Origin: Pyropia yezoensis
Taxonomy: Eukaryota; Rhodophyta; Bangiophyceae; Bangiales; Bangiaceae
Assembly: GCA_009829735.1 (NCBI GenBank)
Contig: CM020618.1
Span: 5,082,882-5,146,881, forward strand
Length of the DNA stretch: 64,000 bases
Reading direction: 5' to 3'
The translations under genes were made by a program, and so were the position numbers. Positions 61,035 to 64,000 of the stretch are shown piece after piece; positions within the stretch are counted from its first letter, which is position 1, and every line of letters starts with the position of its first letter. Under the pieces are notes generated by a model. The model made no database searches. It saw only the letters and a program-made list of their open reading frames with translations, and was not told where the DNA came from.

Positions 61035-64000
61035 ATGCGTATGGTTGGGCAGCGCCCCCTGTCGTGGGCGTTGGTGGAGTCGACGCTGGGCAACCACGGC
61101 CTGTCGCTGACGCTGGGCCTCCTGCTCGTTGCCGCTAACGCTCTGCTCTTTACCTGGGGCGCACACGATGAGGCGGCACACCACACCGACTACAAGCGGT
61201 GGGTCATGTCGATCGCGCGTGGCGCGGGGTATGCCCTCAACTTTGATGCGGGCCTGGCACTGCTCCTCGCCTGCCGCGCGGCGGTGGGTGCAGCACGGTC
61301 GTCCCGCCTGTCGGCCGTCGTGCCCCTTGACGCGCTCTTTCCCGCCGCCCACGCGGCGGTGGGGGTGGCCATTGGGGGGTTTGTGGGGGTGCACGCGGCG
61401 TTTCACCTGGGGTGGATTGTCAAGGACGGCGCGTGGGCGGGGGGGGCCTGGGGGATCACCTGGTGTGTGTGCTCGGGGGTGGTGCTGACGGGCGTGCTTG
61501 TGGTGCTGCTGGCGACGGCCAGCCGGCAGGTGCGGCGGGTCCAGTACCACTTTTTTTACCGGGTCCACCTGGTGTGCGCGGCTGTCTTTTATCCGCTCCT
61601 CCTTGTGCACGGAGTGTACTATGGGGCGCCGTACACGTACAAGTGGATCGTGGGGCCGATGATTGTCTACGCCATCGACCGCGGGTACCGCCTCGCCACA
61701 CAGTGCAACCTATCAACCGCCGCGACGCTAACGCCCCTACCCGGCGGTGTCGTGCGGGTGACCATCCCCCGTGGGGCCATGGAGGGTGCTGCCGCCGCCA
61801 ACGGTGGTGCTGAGGGCGGTCGCCGCTTCCCCTACGAGGCAGGCGCGTATGCCAAGGTGCGGGTGGCGGATATCAACAGCCAGTGGCACCCGTTTACCAT
61901 TGCAAGCGCGCCGCACGAGGCAGACCTTGTGCTGTACGTCAAGACGGGGGCGGGCGACTGGACGGGTGCGCTCGGGGATATGGCTGCCCGCGACGGTGGT
62001 GCGCCTGTGCCCGTTGCCATGGACGTGAAGGGGCCGTACGGGGCGCTCCACATGACCCGCTTCACGCACGTACTGCTCATCGCGGGGGGGGTCGGGGGCA
62101 CCCCGTTCTGCGCGCTAGTGAAGGATGTTCACCATCGGATGGCGGGTACCAGTGATGACAGGGAGGCGGCAGGACCGCCACCCGCGGCCGGCAAGCAACA
62201 CGCAACCGCCACTGGCAATCCCTCTGGGGGGCGCCCCTTCCCCTTGGCTGGTGCGAGTGGCGGGCTCGCTGACGATGGCGGCGACGACGATGACGACGCA
62301 AAGGCGGCCGGGCCAGACATGACGGAGGAAGAGCGCCGGCGTGCTCTCCGTGTGGCCCACATCCGCTCCACCCTCAGCCTGCAGGTGACCGCGGCGCTGT
62401 CAGCCCATCCAGAGGATGCGCCACCAGTGTCGCCCCGGACGGCGCGCCAGTCGGCGACCCCCAGTGGCGAGGGACTCGGGGTCGTGGGCGGCACGGCGCT
62501 TGGCGGTGCAGGTGGGGAGCCCCCTGCGGGGGAGCCTCGGGAGGAGGACGACCACGTGGGTCGGGAGCACGACGCAGAGGCCCACCTGGGCGGTGCTGCG
62601 GCCGACGCGGCCGTTGCGGCGGCGGCTGCCGCCGCGTCGACGGCCACGGCGGACGCCTTGGTGAGCCCGCCGCGGCGACCGCGCGCGGGGGGCTCGTCGT
62701 CGCCCGACGCGGACGCCTACGCCTCGCCAGGCGGACGCGCTTTCAGCGCCTGGGGCGGCGGCGGCGGCGGCTCGACCTCCCGCGCCAGCAGCCGCCGCAC
62801 CGGTGGGGCCACCACCCCCTGGACCAGCCAGTCCCGGTTCAACAGCGGGGAGGGCACGGTGACTAGCTGGGGGGAGGGCGCGGACGATGCGCTCGAAGCG
62901 GAGGATGACGACGGCGATGGCGACGGGGGCGATGTCGCGCGTGAGGAGCGGGTGGCGCAGCTGACGCACGCGCTGTTTAGCCCGCCATGGCGCGGCGGCG
63001 ACGCGTCTTGGTCGGCCTCGGCGGGGCTCGCGCTGGCAGGCTGGCGGGAACCCGAGGTGGTCGTCCACTCCCCGTTGGGCGCCGGTGGGGGGCGGGGGGC
63101 ACCGCCATCCAACGATGGCGCCGACACGGGCGTCGTGGCCGGCGCAGCAGACGCGTCCGCCTTCCCCGACCGGGTCGTGTCTGGTGGTGGGGACGTCGAG
63201 CGGCCACCGGCAGCGGCTGCCGGCGGCGGCACTGCCCCGCCGGCGGGCTCACCCAGCGACCGCCGCCCTGCCCCCGTGACGGGGGCCGAGCCCGGCGCTG
63301 CCAACGGCGGCGGCGACTTGCATCGATCGCCTCTGTCGACGCGCGCGTGGGGGCGAGTGGCAAGCCCGCGGCGGCCGCCGCCCGCCATGGTGCACTCCCC
63401 TCGGCGGACGCTCGAGCGGATTGGGGTGAGCTTTGGGCGCTCTCCGACGGCCGCCGCCACGGCGGCCGACGGCGGCGGCGCGTCTGTTGGCCGGACGGGT
63501 GGCCGCCGGCGACAGCGGCGGCCGCCCGTGACCCGCACGCCCCGCCTGTGTGCGTCGCCCGCCGATGGGGACGGCGGCGTCAGCGGCGGCGGCGGCGGCG
63601 GCGGCGCCACGCCCATGCTGTCGCCGGTGGGGTCCTCGTCGACAACGTCGCCGCTGTCAGCGACCAACGTGCTAGATTCGCCGCTGGGCGGCCGGGCGGA
63701 CGCGCCGCCGCCGCCGTCGGGTGGCAGCGGAAAGGCGGTGCCCGCCGAGGGGATGGCCGACGCGATGGCGGTGCCACCGCTGGTGCGGCGGCCGCCGCCA
63801 AAGTTCCGGGCGATGCTCGCCCTCGACACAGTGACGGTCAACTTTCTGCTGCTGTGGCTGCTCCTCGCCCGCTTTTGCGTCGCCCTCCTCGCGTGCATCT
63901 TTCGGGTCATGGCGCCCATGGACGGGGCGGCCACGCCGTCGGGGATTGTGGCGTCATCGGCTGCGGCGCTCTACGACCACCCCTCGCTGGTGGTGGCGGA
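61035..64000 (+). CDS. NADPH oxidase (NOX/RBOH-type), 5' part, runs off the window
   Basis: Membrane flavocytochrome that passes electrons from NADPH through FAD and two haems to oxygen, making superoxide. ATG 61035 (MRMVGQRPLSWALVEST) opens a frame with no stop up to 64000 (988 codons). Haem ligand pairs: H106/H120 and H178/H192, both H-X13-H, in predicted membrane helices. The FAD motif HPFTIASAP begins at His 285. VKGPYGALHM and the NADPH motif LLIAGGVGGTPF (about residue 350) follow. Then comes a disordered, Gly/Ser/Ala-rich and acidic insertion of about 560 residues, after which another hydrophobic span appears (VNFLLLWLLLARFCVALLAC, from about 63838). I recall that red algal NOX proteins have extra membrane segments inside the dehydrogenase domain, which this fits. 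There are no N-terminal EF-hands in this frame. The end of the protein is outside the window. Confidence 0.9.
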   Translation, partial: MRMVGQRPLSWALVESTLGNHGLSLTLGLLLVAANALLFTWGAHDEAAHHTDYKRWVMSIARGAGYALNFDAGLALLLACRAAVGAARSSRLSAVVPLDALFPAAHAAVGVAIGGFVGVHAAFHLGWIVKDGAWAGGAWGITWCVCSGVVLTGVLVVLLATASRQVRRVQYHFFYRVHLVCAAVFYPLLLVHGVYYGAPYTYKWIVGPMIVYAIDRGYRLATQCNLSTAATLTPLPGGVVRVTIPRGAMEGAAAANGGAEGGRRFPYEAGAYAKVRVADINSQWHPFTIASAPHEADLVLYVKTGAGDWTGALGDMAARDGGAPVPVAMDVKGPYGALHMTRFTHVLLIAGGVGGTPFCALVKDVHHRMAGTSDDREAAGPPPAAGKQHATATGNPSGGRPFPLAGASGGLADDGGDDDDDAKAAGPDMTEEERRRALRVAHIRSTLSLQVTAALSAHPEDAPPVSPRTARQSATPSGEGLGVVGGTALGGAGGEPPAGEPREEDDHVGREHDAEAHLGGAAADAAVAAAAAAASTATADALVSPPRRPRAGGSSSPDADAYASPGGRAFSAWGGGGGGSTSRASSRRTGGATTPWTSQSRFNSGEGTVTSWGEGADDALEAEDDDGDGDGGDVAREERVAQLTHALFSPPWRGGDASWSASAGLALAGWREPEVVVHSPLGAGGGRGAPPSNDGADTGVVAGAADASAFPDRVVSGGGDVERPPAAAAGGGTAPPAGSPSDRRPAPVTGAEPGAANGGGDLHRSPLSTRAWGRVASPRRPPPAMVHSPRRTLERIGVSFGRSPTAAATAADGGGASVGRTGGRRRQRRPPVTRTPRLCASPADGDGGVSGGGGGGGATPMLSPVGSSSTTSPLSATNVLDSPLGGRADAPPPPSGGSGKAVPAEGMADAMAVPPLVRRPPPKFRAMLALDTVTVNFLLLWLLLARFCVALLACIFRVMAPMDGAATPSGIVASSAAALYDHPSLVVA

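Noticed and set aside
1-64000. CRISPR arrays, rRNA and tRNA genes
   Set aside because: No regularly spaced identical repeats with unique spacers and no recognisable RNA gene were seen; the hairpin array at 6441-6570 has a period too short for CRISPR.

Overview
The window looks like nuclear DNA of a GC-rich alga, most probably a bangialean red alga (Porphyra/Pyropia type). This is an inference. Genes are mostly intron-less, proteins carry long Gly/Ala/Pro/Ser insertions, leaders are C/T-rich, G/C homopolymers interrupt reading frames, and the host genes (kynurenine 3-monooxygenase, cytochrome P450, UPF0301, Hsp20, NADPH oxidase with a very long insertion) are eukaryotic. No organism label was available and no search was run.

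Layout. (1) 1-14.3 kb is a retroelement block. A Ty3/gypsy-type Gag and Pol (43-6251) overlap in the -1 frame with a canonical GGGAAAC slippery site. A large antisense gene (6880-9249), an orphan chromodomain frame (10012-10362) and a second, decayed antisense gene (10474-12417) follow. The two antisense products appear homologous to each other and belong to no family I recognise. The block is saturated with short perfect inverted repeats. (2) 15-24 kb holds three host-like genes: a possible bHLH-type regulator, a kynurenine 3-monooxygenase and, convergent to it, a cytochrome P450. (3) 25-42.5 kb is a nest of transposons. A DIRS-type retroelement seems to be split in two (25.1-25.8 and 39.6-42.5 kb) by about 13.8 kb that contains a transposase resembling Plavaka/CACTA families, accessory ORFs on both strands and three tandem-repeat arrays. 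(4) 43285-48020 is a PIF/Harbinger transposon with inverted ends, TTA target duplications, a transposase with one probable intron and a companion gene. (5) 48.3-64 kb is host-like: a 3' fragment of a CSP41-like gene, a tiny secreted eight-cysteine protein, a small heat-shock protein, two unknown membrane proteins, a UPF0301 protein and the 5' part of an NADPH oxidase that runs off the right edge.

The strongest candidate for something undescribed is the antisense gene pair in the Ty3/gypsy block together with its two inverted-repeat styles: palindromes with TTGA-type loops before about 9.9 kb, and odd palindromes centred on CAASTTG between 10.9 and 13.2 kb. All functional calls come from reading motifs by eye.
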